Notes under the pieces: generated by a model
What the model was told of the DNA's origin: nothing
What the model saw: only the letters and a program-made list of their open reading frames with translations
Database searches by the model: none
From: Nonomuraea fuscirosea
Lineage (GTDB): Bacteria; Actinomycetota; Actinomycetes; Streptosporangiales; Streptosporangiaceae
DNA: 64,000 nt
Direction of reading: 5' to 3'
NCBI RefSeq assembly: GCF_003001935.1
Contig: NZ_PVNG01000013.1
Span: forward strand, 248,001-312,000
Position numbers and translations under genes: made by a program
In this document: positions 1 to 8,051 of the stretch, piece after piece
Position numbering within the stretch: position 1 is the first letter of the stretch
Layout: each line of letters starts with the position of its first letter

Positions 1-1730
1 TCTGCTACCGCTCGGGGCTGGCCGCGCGGGTGCGCCGGCTGCTGCGGCGTCCCGCGCCCGCCCCGCGCGAGGACGGGACGGAGTGGCCGACCGTGGCCGA
101 CTGGCTGCTGGCCGCGGCGTCGCTGGCGGTGCTGCTCCATCCGCTGGCCGACATGGACGCCTTCCGCGAGCGCGGCTCCGGCGCGGCGATGACCGACCTG
201 GACATCGTGGCGGGCGTGGTGCTGACGGTGCTGCTGCTGGAGGCCGTGCGCAGGACCGTCGGCGCGATCTTCTCCGTCATCTGCGTGCTGTTCCTGCTCT
301 ACACCTACTACGTCGCGGCCCTGCCGATCGACTGGATCGTCTCGCAGCTCTACACCGGCACCGAGGGCTTCTTCGGGGTGCCGATGCAGGTCGCCGCCAG
401 CTACATCATCCTGTTCACGATCTACGGCGCGGTGCTCGACCACTCGGGCGCGAGCAAGTTCTTCATCGACCTGAGCTTCGCCGCCTTCCGCAGATCACGG
501 GCCGCCCCCGGCCGCACGGTCACCACGGCCGGATTCCTGCTCGGCACCGTCTCCGGCTCGGGCGTGGCCACCACGGTCAGCCTGGGCAGCGTGGCCTGGC
601 CCGTGCTGCGGCGGGCCGGCTATCCGAAGGAGGCGGCCGGCGGGATCCTCGCGGCCGGGGGCATCGGCGCCATCCTGTCGCCGCCCACGCTGGGCGCGGC
701 GGCGTTCATCATCGCCGAATACCTCGGTACGGGGTATCTCCAGGTCCTGCTGTACGCGACGATCCCCACGATCCTGTACTACCTGGGCATCTTCCTGGCC
801 ATCGAGATCGACTCGCGCCGCTTCGGCACCCACACCGTGGACGTGGACGCGCCCAGGATCGGGCGGCTGCTGCTGCGCTTCGGCTACCACTTCAGCTCGC
901 TCATCCTCATCGTCGTGCTGATGGCGATGGAACGCTCGGCGTTCCAGTCGGTGGTGATCGCCACGGCCGTCGCGTTCCTGCTGTCGTTCCTCGACCCGAA
1001 GCACCGGATGGGCCCCAAGCGGGTCGGGCAGGCGCTGGCCAAGGGCACCCTGGAGGTGCTGCCCGTGACCGCGGTCTGCGCCGCGGCCGGCATCATCGTC
1101 GGCGCCATCACGCTGACCGGCCTCGGCCAGCAGCTGGCCGACATCATCATCGGCGTCGGCGCGGGCAACCTGGTCATCACCACCGTCATGGCGGCGCTGG
1201 CGGTGCTGCTGCTCGGCCTGGCCGTGCCGGTGACGGCCAGCTTCATCATCACGGCGGTCATCATCGCGCCGGCGCTCTTCGAGCTCGGGGTGGACCGGCC
1301 CGAGGCGTACATGTTCATCTTCTACTACGCGGTGCTGTCGGAGGTGAGCCCGCCGACCGCGCTGTCGGCCGTCGCGGCGGCGGCGATCACCGGCGGCAAC
1401 ACCTACAAGACCATGATGATGACCTGGCGGTACACGCTGCCCGCCTTCCTGGTGCCGTTCGCCTTCGTGCTGACGCCGAACGGGCAGGCGCTGCTCGGGC
1501 AGGGACCGATCGGGACCGTGCTGCTGATGACCGCCGTCTCCGCGGTCGCGGTCGCCGCCCTGGCCGTGGCCACGGGCGGGATGGCCGCCTGGCCGGAACG
1601 CCTGCTGGCGGCGGTGGCCGCCGTGCTCCTGCTCTTCCTCGAACCCGTTCCCATCGTCGCCGGTCTGGCCGTCCTGGCGGTGGCCGCCGTCGTGCATCTC
1701 GTCAGAAGAAGGAGAAGGGACCCAGCGTGA
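1..1730 (+). CDS. TRAP transporter fused permease, TAXI type (5' end outside window)
   Basis: Membrane component of a TAXI-class tripartite ATP-independent periplasmic transporter, with small and large permease subunits fused in one chain. The reading frame is open to the first base, so the start lies upstream; a GTG at 30 exists but would give a protein shorter than the usual 640-680 residues. About 575 codons are visible. They show many hydrophobic segments and the family signatures GSGVATT near residue 180 and LSPPTLGAAAFI after it. The stop overlaps the GTG of the binding-protein gene by 4 bp (GTGA), so the two are translationally coupled. TAXI systems import organic acids driven by ion gradients; the substrate cannot be read here. 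Confidence 0.9.
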   Translation, partial: CYRSGLAARVRRLLRRPAPAPREDGTEWPTVADWLLAAASLAVLLHPLADMDAFRERGSGAAMTDLDIVAGVVLTVLLLEAVRRTVGAIFSVICVLFLLYTYYVAALPIDWIVSQLYTGTEGFFGVPMQVAASYIILFTIYGAVLDHSGASKFFIDLSFAAFRRSRAAPGRTVTTAGFLLGTVSGSGVATTVSLGSVAWPVLRRAGYPKEAAGGILAAGGIGAILSPPTLGAAAFIIAEYLGTGYLQVLLYATIPTILYYLGIFLAIEIDSRRFGTHTVDVDAPRIGRLLLRFGYHFSSLILIVVLMAMERSAFQSVVIATAVAFLLSFLDPKHRMGPKRVGQALAKGTLEVLPVTAVCAAAGIIVGAITLTGLGQQLADIIIGVGAGNLVITTVMAALAVLLLGLAVPVTASFIITAVIIAPALFELGVDRPEAYMFIFYYAVLSEVSPPTALSAVAAAAITGGNTYKTMMMTWRYTLPAFLVPFAFVLTPNGQALLGQGPIGTVLLMTAVSAVAVAALAVATGGMAAWPERLLAAVAAVLLLFLEPVPIVAGLAVLAVAAVVHLVRRRRRDPA

Positions 1731-2677
1731 AGCGGATACTCACGATCGTCGCCGCCGCAGTCCTGTTGGCGGCGGGTTGCGGAGGCGGTGGCGCGGGAGG
1801 GGGCTCGGGCAACCGGATCTTCATCGCCACAGGAGGGACGACCGGCGTCTACTACGTGTACGGCGGCGGCCTGGCCAAGCAGTTATCGGCGAACATTCCC
1901 GGCACCCAGGCCACCGCCTCGGTCACCTCGGCCTCGGTCGAGAACATCAAGCTCCTGGTCTCGGGCAAGGCCCAGCTCGGCTTCTCCCAGGCCGACACCG
2001 CCGCCGACGCCGTCAACGGCAAGGACACCTTCACCGGCAAGCAGCCGATCAAGGCGCTGGCCCGCATCTACGACAACTACACCCACCTGGTGGTCGCCCC
2101 CGGCGTCGCCGCCAACAGGGTCGCCGACCTGAAGGGCAAGCGTGTCTCGCTCGGGCCGGCCAACTCCGGCACCCAGGTCATCGCGCGGCGCGTGCTGGAG
2201 GCGGCCGGGCTCGACCCCGACGCCGACATCACCAAGCAGCAGCTGTCGATCAACGAGTCGGTGCAGGCCGCCAAGGACGGCACCATCGACGCCTTCTTCT
2301 GGGTCGGCGGCCTGCCCACGGCGGGCATCACCGACCTGGCCGCGAGCAAGCCGGACATCAAGATCCTCGACACCACCGACGTGCTGCAGAAGATGCAGGC
2401 CACCTACGGCCAGCAGTACGTCCCGCTGGACGTGGACCTGACGGTCTACAAGCTGACCGGCGCGGTCAAGACGGTCGGCATCGCGAACGTGCTGCTGGTG
2501 CCCGACTCGATGGACGAGCAGCTCGCCTACGACATCACCAAGACGCTCTTCGAGAAGAAGGCCGAGCTGACGGCCGTGCACCCGGAGGCCGAGAAGCTGG
2601 ACCCGGCGCTGGGCCAGCAGGTGGCCCCGGTCGAGCTGCACCCCGGCGCGGCGCGCTACTACAAGGAGAAGGCCTGA
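1727..2677 (+). CDS. TAXI family TRAP transporter solute-binding lipoprotein
   Basis: Extracytoplasmic substrate-capture protein for the permease just upstream. The 316-residue product has a lipoprotein signal ending LAAGC at residues 14-18, followed by a Gly/Ser linker. The TAXI signature follows: IATGGTTGVYYVYGGGLAK near residues 32-50 and LGPANSGT near residue 140, a conserved stretch in this family. GTG start at 1727 overlaps the permease stop, which fixes the start and the operon. The DUF1850 gene follows with almost no gap. Ligand unknown; glutamate/glutamine and other small carboxylates are known for relatives. Confidence 0.93.
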   Translation: MKRILTIVAAAVLLAAGCGGGGAGGGSGNRIFIATGGTTGVYYVYGGGLAKQLSANIPGTQATASVTSASVENIKLLVSGKAQLGFSQADTAADAVNGKDTFTGKQPIKALARIYDNYTHLVVAPGVAANRVADLKGKRVSLGPANSGTQVIARRVLEAAGLDPDADITKQQLSINESVQAAKDGTIDAFFWVGGLPTAGITDLAASKPDIKILDTTDVLQKMQATYGQQYVPLDVDLTVYKLTGAVKTVGIANVLLVPDSMDEQLAYDITKTLFEKKAELTAVHPEAEKLDPALGQQVAPVELHPGAARYYKEKA

Positions 2678-2688
2678 CCCGGCTGCTC

Positions 2689-3150
2689 GTGACGCTGGCC
2701 GCCGTCGCCGCGCTCGGCGCCGGCGGCGGCGCCGGTCACCTGACCGTGAACGGCCTGCCCGTCGTCCGGGGCCGCTTCTCGATCGGGTACGTGCATTCGA
2801 TCTACCGCGCGCCCTCCGCGGAGGTGTTCACCGTGGAGGGCCGCCGGTTCACCATGCGGGCGGTGCTCTCGCGCAACGAGGGCGTGCTCGACTACTACGC
2901 GGTGCCGGGCGAGCGCGTCCGGCTCCCCGGCGGCCTGTGGAAGCTGGTGCTGGCCGAGCCCGCCGCGTACGAGTCGCTGTCGCTGCTCACGACGTCGATC
3001 GGGCGCAGGACCGTGATCTCCGGCGGGCGCTGCCTGCCCCTCTTCCCCGCCGGCGGCGAGGTGCTCCTGACGCTGCGGCTCACGCCCGGCGCGCGGGGCG
3101 GCTCCTGCGCCCCGCCCTACAACCAGTCCTTCTTCTTGAACGCCGAGTAG
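2689..3150 (+). CDS. DUF1850 domain protein, TRAP-associated
   Basis: About 153 residues with an N-terminal hydrophobic segment, then a beta-rich stretch (YVHSIYRAPSAEVFTVEG) typical of DUF1850. Genes of this family commonly sit beside TAXI TRAP operons, and here it follows the binding protein directly; its role is unknown. The start is uncertain: GTG at 2689 is the first standard codon, but AAGGAG at 2662-2667 sits better for a CTG at 2674, which would overlap the previous stop by 4 bp. The 3' end overlaps the convergent corA-like gene by 33 bp, so both C termini are encoded in the same DNA. Confidence 0.72.
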   Translation: MTLAAVAALGAGGGAGHLTVNGLPVVRGRFSIGYVHSIYRAPSAEVFTVEGRRFTMRAVLSRNEGVLDYYAVPGERVRLPGGLWKLVLAEPAAYESLSLLTTSIGRRTVISGGRCLPLFPAGGEVLLTLRLTPGARGGSCAPPYNQSFFLNAE

Positions 3151-4088
3151 AGCGCCACGGACGTCACCGCCACCAGGACCGTGGACACCCAGAAGCCCCA
3201 GGACGTCCCCGAGCCGGGATAGGGGACGTTCTGCCCGTAGAAGCCGGTGATCATGGTGGGCACCGCGATGATCGCGGCCCAGCCCGTGAGCCGCTTCATG
3301 ATCTCGTTGAGCCGGAAGCCCTGCTGGGCCAGGCGGGTATCGGCGGCGTTCGCGAGCATGTCGCGGACCGCCTCCACCCACTCGGTCGCGCGCAGGACGT
3401 GGTCGAGGACGTCCTGGTAGTAGGGCGTCATCTGGGGATCGGCGACGATGTCCTGGCCGCGGCGCATCAGGGTGCCGATCACCTCCCGCATCGGCAGGAC
3501 GATCTTGCGCAGCTTGGTGGTGTTCTTGCGCAGGACGTACATGGAGCGCTGCAGCTCCATGGGGTCGCGCACCTGGCCCTCGAACAGGTCGTCCTCCAGC
3601 GCCTCCGCCTGCGCGTCGAGGTCCTGCACCAGCTCGAACTGACTGTCCGCGACGTAGTCGAGCAGGCCGTGCAGCAGGAACGTGACGCCGTGGCGGGCCA
3701 TGCGGGAGTCGGCGTCCCAGCGCCTGACCACCTCCTCGATGGGGAAGTTCGCGTTCTCCCTGATGGTGACCAGGGCGTTGGCGGTGACGAAGATGTCGAC
3801 CTCGACGGGGCGGAGCCTGCCCTCCACGCAGTGCACCCCGTAGACGGTGATGAACAGGTGGTTGTCGTAGACGTCCACCTTCGGCCGCTGGTGGTCGGAG
3901 AAGACGTCCTCGACTGCCAGCTCGTGCAGGCCCAGCTCCTCGCTGATCAGGGCGAGGTCGGCCGGCGTGGGGGCGCACAGGTCGAACCAGACCGTGTTGC
4001 CGCGGTCCGGGACATGGTCGGAGACCTCCTCGACGGGGAACCCTTCCTTCTCGAGGACGCCGTTCCGGTAGAGACGCGTGTGCAGCAC
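3117..4088 (-). CDS. CorA-family divalent metal ion transporter
   Basis: Inner-membrane Mg2+/divalent cation channel. The 323 residues have the CorA arrangement: acidic N-terminal cytoplasmic domain, long helical stalk (LVQDLDAQAEALEDDLFEGQ), and two C-terminal membrane segments separated by the short outer loop. The loop signature, normally YGMN, reads YGQN here (GFYGQNVPYPG). The C terminus KKKDWL matches the usual basic tail. GTG start at 4088 shares one base with the stop of the upstream DUF72 gene (TAGTG), so the two form an operon; no clear Shine-Dalgarno is seen. Tail-to-tail overlap with the DUF1850 gene. Confidence 0.9.
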   Translation of the reverse strand: MLHTRLYRNGVLEKEGFPVEEVSDHVPDRGNTVWFDLCAPTPADLALISEELGLHELAVEDVFSDHQRPKVDVYDNHLFITVYGVHCVEGRLRPVEVDIFVTANALVTIRENANFPIEEVVRRWDADSRMARHGVTFLLHGLLDYVADSQFELVQDLDAQAEALEDDLFEGQVRDPMELQRSMYVLRKNTTKLRKIVLPMREVIGTLMRRGQDIVADPQMTPYYQDVLDHVLRATEWVEAVRDMLANAADTRLAQQGFRLNEIMKRLTGWAAIIAVPTMITGFYGQNVPYPGSGTSWGFWVSTVLVAVTSVALYSAFKKKDWL

Positions 4089-4795
4089 TAGAGGAGTGTG
4101 GCAAATCGTCTCGCGTTACGCACGGCAGCCCCTCCCGGGTCGTTGTTGAAGTAGATGCAGGCGTCCGGCCAGCCGGCCTCGCGGATCCGGCCCGCCCACG
4201 TGCGCAGGGCGCGCTCGCCGTACTCGTAGCCCGCGCGGCCCTCGTGCAGGCGGACGTAGCCCCAGCCGGCCGTACGCCAGAGCGGGCCGGTGGGGCGGCT
4301 GCGGCGGTCGGCCCAGCACAGGGCGGCCGAGCGGGCGGTCAGGATCGCGCGCACCTCCTCGCTCCACCAGGACGGGTGGCGCGGCTCGACGGCCACCCTG
4401 ACGTGGGCGGGGAAGCAGGACAGGCACCGGTCGAGGCGGCCGGGGTCGGCCTTCAGCGTCGGCGGCAGCTGCAGCAGGATCGGGCCGAGCTTGTCCTTCA
4501 GCTCCGAGGCGGCGCCCATCAGGCGCGCGACCGGCTCCTCGGGGTCGGCCAGCCGCTTGATGTGGGTGAGGAACCTGCTCGCCTTGACCGCCATCACAAA
4601 GCCGGGCGGCGTGCGGTCGCGCCAGGCGGCGAACGACTCGGGGCTCGGCAGGCGGTAGAAGGCGTTGTTGCTCTCGACGGTGGCGAACTCCGCCGCGTAC
4701 GTCTCCAGCCAGAGCCGCTGCGGCACGCCCTTCGGATAGAGGGGCCCGCGCCAGTCCCTGTACTGCCATCCGGAGGTGCCCACCAGCCAGGTCAT
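4088..4795 (-). CDS. DUF72 domain protein (YecE-like)
   Basis: A 235-residue DUF72 protein, predicted TIM-barrel-like, of unknown biochemical role. It begins with the family signature GTSGWQYRDWRGPLYP and has FYRLPS, FVMAVKASRFLTH, QLPPTL and VAVEPRHPSW in the usual order, ending with the YFNND motif. ATG start at 4795 is preceded by GGTAGGG. It lies directly upstream of the corA-like gene with a one-base overlap. A second, more diverged DUF72 gene is on the other strand at 7126, with the YibE/F and NAD kinase genes between them. Confidence 0.88.
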   Translation of the reverse strand: MTWLVGTSGWQYRDWRGPLYPKGVPQRLWLETYAAEFATVESNNAFYRLPSPESFAAWRDRTPPGFVMAVKASRFLTHIKRLADPEEPVARLMGAASELKDKLGPILLQLPPTLKADPGRLDRCLSCFPAHVRVAVEPRHPSWWSEEVRAILTARSAALCWADRRSRPTGPLWRTAGWGYVRLHEGRAGYEYGERALRTWAGRIREAGWPDACIYFNNDPGGAAVRNARRFATLL

Positions 4796-4869
4796 GCCGT
4801 TGGCCCTACCCAGGACGCCCGGGTGCAGTACTGTCCTTGCGTCGTCAGCCGAGGAGGACCTTTCACGCG

Positions 4870-6192
4870 ATGGGCGCCAATCACGTCCACGGCACCGCCG
4901 TACCCGGTTCGCGGCGCACGGTGGTGGCCGGGCTTGCCGTCCTGGTGCCGCTGGCCGTCATCACTCTGACCGCGCTGCTGTGGCTGTGGCCCGACGGCGG
5001 CAAGGACACCGTCCCCGCCGAGGCCGGTGTCGAGCGGCTCACCGGCACCGTCGTCGGTGTCACGCTCGGCCGCTGCCCCGCGCCTTCCGAGGGGCTGCCC
5101 GCGCCCGACCCCGCCACCTGCGGCCGGGCCGTCGTCAAGGTCTCCGAAGGTCCCGACGCGGGCAAGGACGTCGAGCTGCGGCTGCCCGGCGGGCCGGGGG
5201 CACAGCGGTTCACCGTGCACGACGACGTGATCCTGCTGCGCGGGCCGGACGGGGCCTACCAGCTCTCCGACCACGACCGGGCGACGCCGTTGTGGCTGTT
5301 CGGGGCCGCGTTCGCGCTGGCGGTGATCGCGTTCGGGCGCTGGCGCGGGGTGACGGCGCTGGTGGGGCTGGCGGTGACGTTCGTGCTGCTGCTGACGTTC
5401 GTCATCCCCGGGATCCTGGAGGGACGGCCGCCCATGCTGGTGGCCATCGTGGGGGCGGCGGCGATCATGCTGGCGGTCCTCTACCTGACCCACGGGTTCT
5501 CGCTGTCCACGTCCGTGGCGGTGCTGGGCACGCTGGCCAGCCTGGCGCTCACGGGGCTGCTGTCGTACGGGGCCCTGGGGTTCGCCCGGCTCAACGGGAT
5601 CACCGACGACAGCGCGCTCGCCCTGGACATGAGCCTGTCCCTCGACACGCAGGGGCTGCTGCTGGCCAGCATCATCATCGGCGCGCTCGGCGTGCTCGAC
5701 GACGTCACGGTCACCCAGGCGGTGACGGTGGCCGAACTCGCCCGCGCCAACCCGTCCTACGGCTTCGCCCGCCTCTACCGGGCGGCCGGCCGCATCGGGC
5801 GCGCGCACATCGCCTCGGTGATCAACACGATCATCCTGGCGTACGCGGGTGCGTCGCTGCCGCTGCTGCTGCTGTTCAGCATCGGCCGGCAGCCGCTGGG
5901 CGAGGTGATGACGACGCCGGTCATCGCCCAGGAGATCGTCCGCAGCATCGTCGGCACGCTCGGCCTCATCGCGGCCGTCCCCATCACCACGGCCCTGGCC
6001 GCCCTGACGGCCTCCCGGCACCGCGACCTGCCCGAGTCCGCGCCCGACGAGCCTCCCAGGGAACGGGCCGGCTCGCATCGGCGGGCGCGGAAGGACGACG
6101 ACGACGGCTTCTTCGCGCCGCAGAAAGACGACGGCTTCTTCGCGCCGCAGCCGGACGACACCGGCTTCTTCACGCCCCGCCGGCGTCAGTAG
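4870..6192 (+). CDS. YibE/F family multi-pass membrane protein
   Basis: A 440-residue membrane protein of the YibE/F family, function unknown. ATG at 4870 is chosen because GAGGAGGA lies 12 nt upstream; a TTG at 4837 is in frame without such a site. It has one N-terminal membrane segment (about residues 19-40), an exported beta domain to about residue 130, then seven or so helices. The conserved core includes LDDVTVTQAVTVAELARANP. The last 31 residues are not family-typical: they are hydrophilic and hold three copies of DDxGFF(A/T)P. The gene overlaps the end of the convergent NAD kinase gene by 7 bp. Confidence 0.88.
   Translation: MGANHVHGTAVPGSRRTVVAGLAVLVPLAVITLTALLWLWPDGGKDTVPAEAGVERLTGTVVGVTLGRCPAPSEGLPAPDPATCGRAVVKVSEGPDAGKDVELRLPGGPGAQRFTVHDDVILLRGPDGAYQLSDHDRATPLWLFGAAFALAVIAFGRWRGVTALVGLAVTFVLLLTFVIPGILEGRPPMLVAIVGAAAIMLAVLYLTHGFSLSTSVAVLGTLASLALTGLLSYGALGFARLNGITDDSALALDMSLSLDTQGLLLASIIIGALGVLDDVTVTQAVTVAELARANPSYGFARLYRAAGRIGRAHIASVINTIILAYAGASLPLLLLFSIGRQPLGEVMTTPVIAQEIVRSIVGTLGLIAAVPITTALAALTASRHRDLPESAPDEPPRERAGSHRRARKDDDDGFFAPQKDDGFFAPQPDDTGFFTPRRRQ
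6100..6177 (+). repeat. Three 27-bp in-frame repeats at the end of the YibE/F gene
   Basis: Units start at 6100, 6127 and 6154. The first two are identical over 24 bp (GACGACGGCTTCTTCGCGCC and four more bases); the third is diverged. They encode DDGFFAPQ, DDGFFAPQ and DDTGFFTP, forming the cytoplasmic C-terminal tail just before the stop codon. Confidence 0.9.
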
Positions 6193-7043
6193 GCCTCGGC
6201 GCTGCCGTCCACCCGGAGTTTGCGCCGGGCGCGTTCGTAGAAGGTGGTGCCCACCCGGACCACGTTGGCCGCGCCGGGCCAGGCGGTGACCGTCAGGCTG
6301 TCGCCGGGGCACAGATGCCCCATCACGGCTCCATCGACCTCCACCGCCAGCCGCCCGCTGCTCGACAGCACCTGCAGCGTCACCTCCTCGTCCGCGGGCA
6401 GCACCAGGGCCCGGTTGAAGGAGGAGTGGGCGGCGGCGGCCACGACGAGGATCGCCTCGACCCTGGGCGAGACGATCGGCCCTCCGGCGGAGAAGCTGTA
6501 GGCGGTCGAGCCGGTGGAGGTGGCCACGATGACGGCGTCGGCGGCGTAGCGGACGAAGGGGCTCCCCGACGGGGTGACGGACACTCCGGCCAGCCCGTCG
6601 CCGGGCGTCCGCACGAGGGCGATGTCGTTGAAGGCCGTCATGCTCGCGCCCGCCACCGTGCAGCGGATGGCCATGCGCGGCTCGATGGAGTATTCGTGCG
6701 CGTCGATCGCCGACAGCGTCTCGGACAGCTCGTCCACGTCGATCTCGGCCAGGAAGCCGAGCCGGCCGAGGTTGACGCCCAGGATGGGGGTCGGCCGCCC
6801 GGCCAGCAGCCGCATGGTGCGCAGCATCGTGCCGTCGCCGCCGAGCCCCACCATCAGGTCGGCCCGCTCCACCATGCTGGCGGCGTCGACCGGCACGGCG
6901 GTGCAGTCGATGCGCCCCACCTCCTCGGGCAGGCCGAGCACGGTGGCGCCCTTGCCGGCGGCCCAGCGCAGGATGGTGTCGATCGCCTGCTTGGAGTCGC
7001 GCCGGGGATGCAGCACCAGCCCGACCGTCCCGATCATGCCCAT
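6186..7043 (-). CDS. nadK: NAD kinase
   Basis: ATP- (or polyphosphate-) dependent phosphorylation of NAD+ to NADP+ in the cytoplasm. The 285-residue protein has the diagnostic GGDGTML (about residues 69-75), GVNLGRLGFLAE, FNDIAL in the place of the usual NE(V/A) segment, and TSTGSTAYSFSAGGP. Length is normal for actinobacterial NadK. The ATG at 7043 is in frame; another ATG two codons later (MIGTVGLVLHP) is possible. It is convergent with the YibE/F gene (7-bp overlap) and divergent from the DUF72 gene at 7126. Confidence 0.96.
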   Translation of the reverse strand: MGMIGTVGLVLHPRRDSKQAIDTILRWAAGKGATVLGLPEEVGRIDCTAVPVDAASMVERADLMVGLGGDGTMLRTMRLLAGRPTPILGVNLGRLGFLAEIDVDELSETLSAIDAHEYSIEPRMAIRCTVAGASMTAFNDIALVRTPGDGLAGVSVTPSGSPFVRYAADAVIVATSTGSTAYSFSAGGPIVSPRVEAILVVAAAAHSSFNRALVLPADEEVTLQVLSSSGRLAVEVDGAVMGHLCPGDSLTVTAWPGAANVVRVGTTFYERARRKLRVDGSAEAY

Positions 7044-7112
7044 GCGCCCACCTTACGACGGCCGGGGACACCGGTCCGTCAGTGCCCCGGCGTCCCGTCG
7101 CCGGATCTCGGC

Positions 7113-7118
7113 TAACGT
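7113..7118 (+). promoter_or_regulatory. Candidate leaderless -10 element TAACGT
   Basis: TAACGT lies 7 nt before the ATG of the DUF72 gene at 7126. That spacing puts transcription start at or next to the start codon. No Shine-Dalgarno is visible, which agrees with leaderless expression. Confidence 0.45.
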
Positions 7119-7125
7119 CGGATCC

Positions 7126-7989
7126 ATGCGGCTTCACGTGGGATGCGCGATGTGGACGCACGCGCGCTGGCGCGGACGTCTCCTGCCCGGCCACCTCGAC
7201 CAGGCCAACCGGCTGCGGGGCTACGCGAGCTGGTGCGACGCCGTGGAGGGCAACACCACGTTCTACGCGACCCCGTCACGGGCGACGGTGGAGTCCTGGG
7301 CGGCCCAGACCGATCCCGGCTTCCGGTTCGTGATCAAGCTGCCGAAGCCGATCACCCACGAACGCCGCCTCAGGGGCGCCGAGGCGGACGTGGCCGCGTT
7401 CCTGGACGTCATGGAGCCGCTGGGCCCGCGCGTGCACGCGTTCTGGATCCAGCTTCCCGGCTCCTTCTCCCCCGCCGACGTGGGCGCCCTGGCCGCGTTC
7501 CTGCGCGCGCTGCCCGGCGGGCACCGCTACGCCGTCGAGGTCCGGCACCGCGCCTTCTTCGCGGACGAGCGCTCGGCGCGGCTGCTGGAGCGGGTGCTGG
7601 CCACCGTGTCGGCCGAGTGGGTCCCGTTCGACACGACCGTGATGTTCGCCAGCCCGCCCACCAGCGACGCCGAGCGTGACGCCTGGACGAAGAAGCCGCG
7701 CGTGCCCCGCCGCAGCCGGGCCCTCACCGGGCATCCGATCGTCCGCTACCTCGGCCGCGACGACGAGGAGCGGACGGTCGAGGGCTGGCGGCCGTGGGTG
7801 GACACGGTGACGGAGTGGCTGCGTGAGGGGCGCTCGCCCACCGTGTTCGTGCACACGCCGGACAACGCGGAGGCGCCGCGGCTGGCCCGCCGGTTCCACG
7901 ACGAGGTGCGCGCCCGCGTCCCCGCGCTGGCCCCGCTGCCCGAGCCGATGCCCCTGGAGAGCCCCGACGAGCCGCTGACCCTCTTCTGA
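7126..7989 (+). CDS. DUF72 domain protein
   Basis: A 287-residue second member of the DUF72 family in this window. It shares the signatures with the copy at 4088-4795 (VGCAMWTHARWRGRLLP, NTTFYATPS, FVIKLPKPITHERRL, QLPGSFSP, AVEVRHRAFF, VFVHTPDNAEAP) but is about 50 residues longer, with an insert around residues 165-215. Biochemical role unknown. ATG at 7126 is probably leaderless. Gene end lies inside a short tandem repeat array. Confidence 0.9.
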   Translation: MRLHVGCAMWTHARWRGRLLPGHLDQANRLRGYASWCDAVEGNTTFYATPSRATVESWAAQTDPGFRFVIKLPKPITHERRLRGAEADVAAFLDVMEPLGPRVHAFWIQLPGSFSPADVGALAAFLRALPGGHRYAVEVRHRAFFADERSARLLERVLATVSAEWVPFDTTVMFASPPTSDAERDAWTKKPRVPRRSRALTGHPIVRYLGRDDEERTVEGWRPWVDTVTEWLREGRSPTVFVHTPDNAEAPRLARRFHDEVRARVPALAPLPEPMPLESPDEPLTLF

Positions 7990-8046
7990 GCCGTCGGCTT
8001 CTGCGCGTCAGCTTTTGAGCCGTCAGCTTTTGAGCCGTCAGCTTCT
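7987..8046 (+). repeat. Degenerate 14-15 bp tandem repeat between convergent genes
   Basis: Four units resembling TGAGCCGTCAGCTTT follow one another at about 7987, 8002, 8016 and 8031. The stop codon of the DUF72 gene is the first TGA of the array. It fills nearly the whole gap before the convergent glucarate dehydratase gene. Confidence 0.85.
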
Positions 8047-8051
8047 GCGTC

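Noticed and set aside
83..1726. Long plus-strand open frame in a second phase across the TRAP permease
   Set aside because: It only becomes meaningful after 1727, where the binding protein begins; the earlier part is a Gly/Arg/His-rich shadow of the permease.
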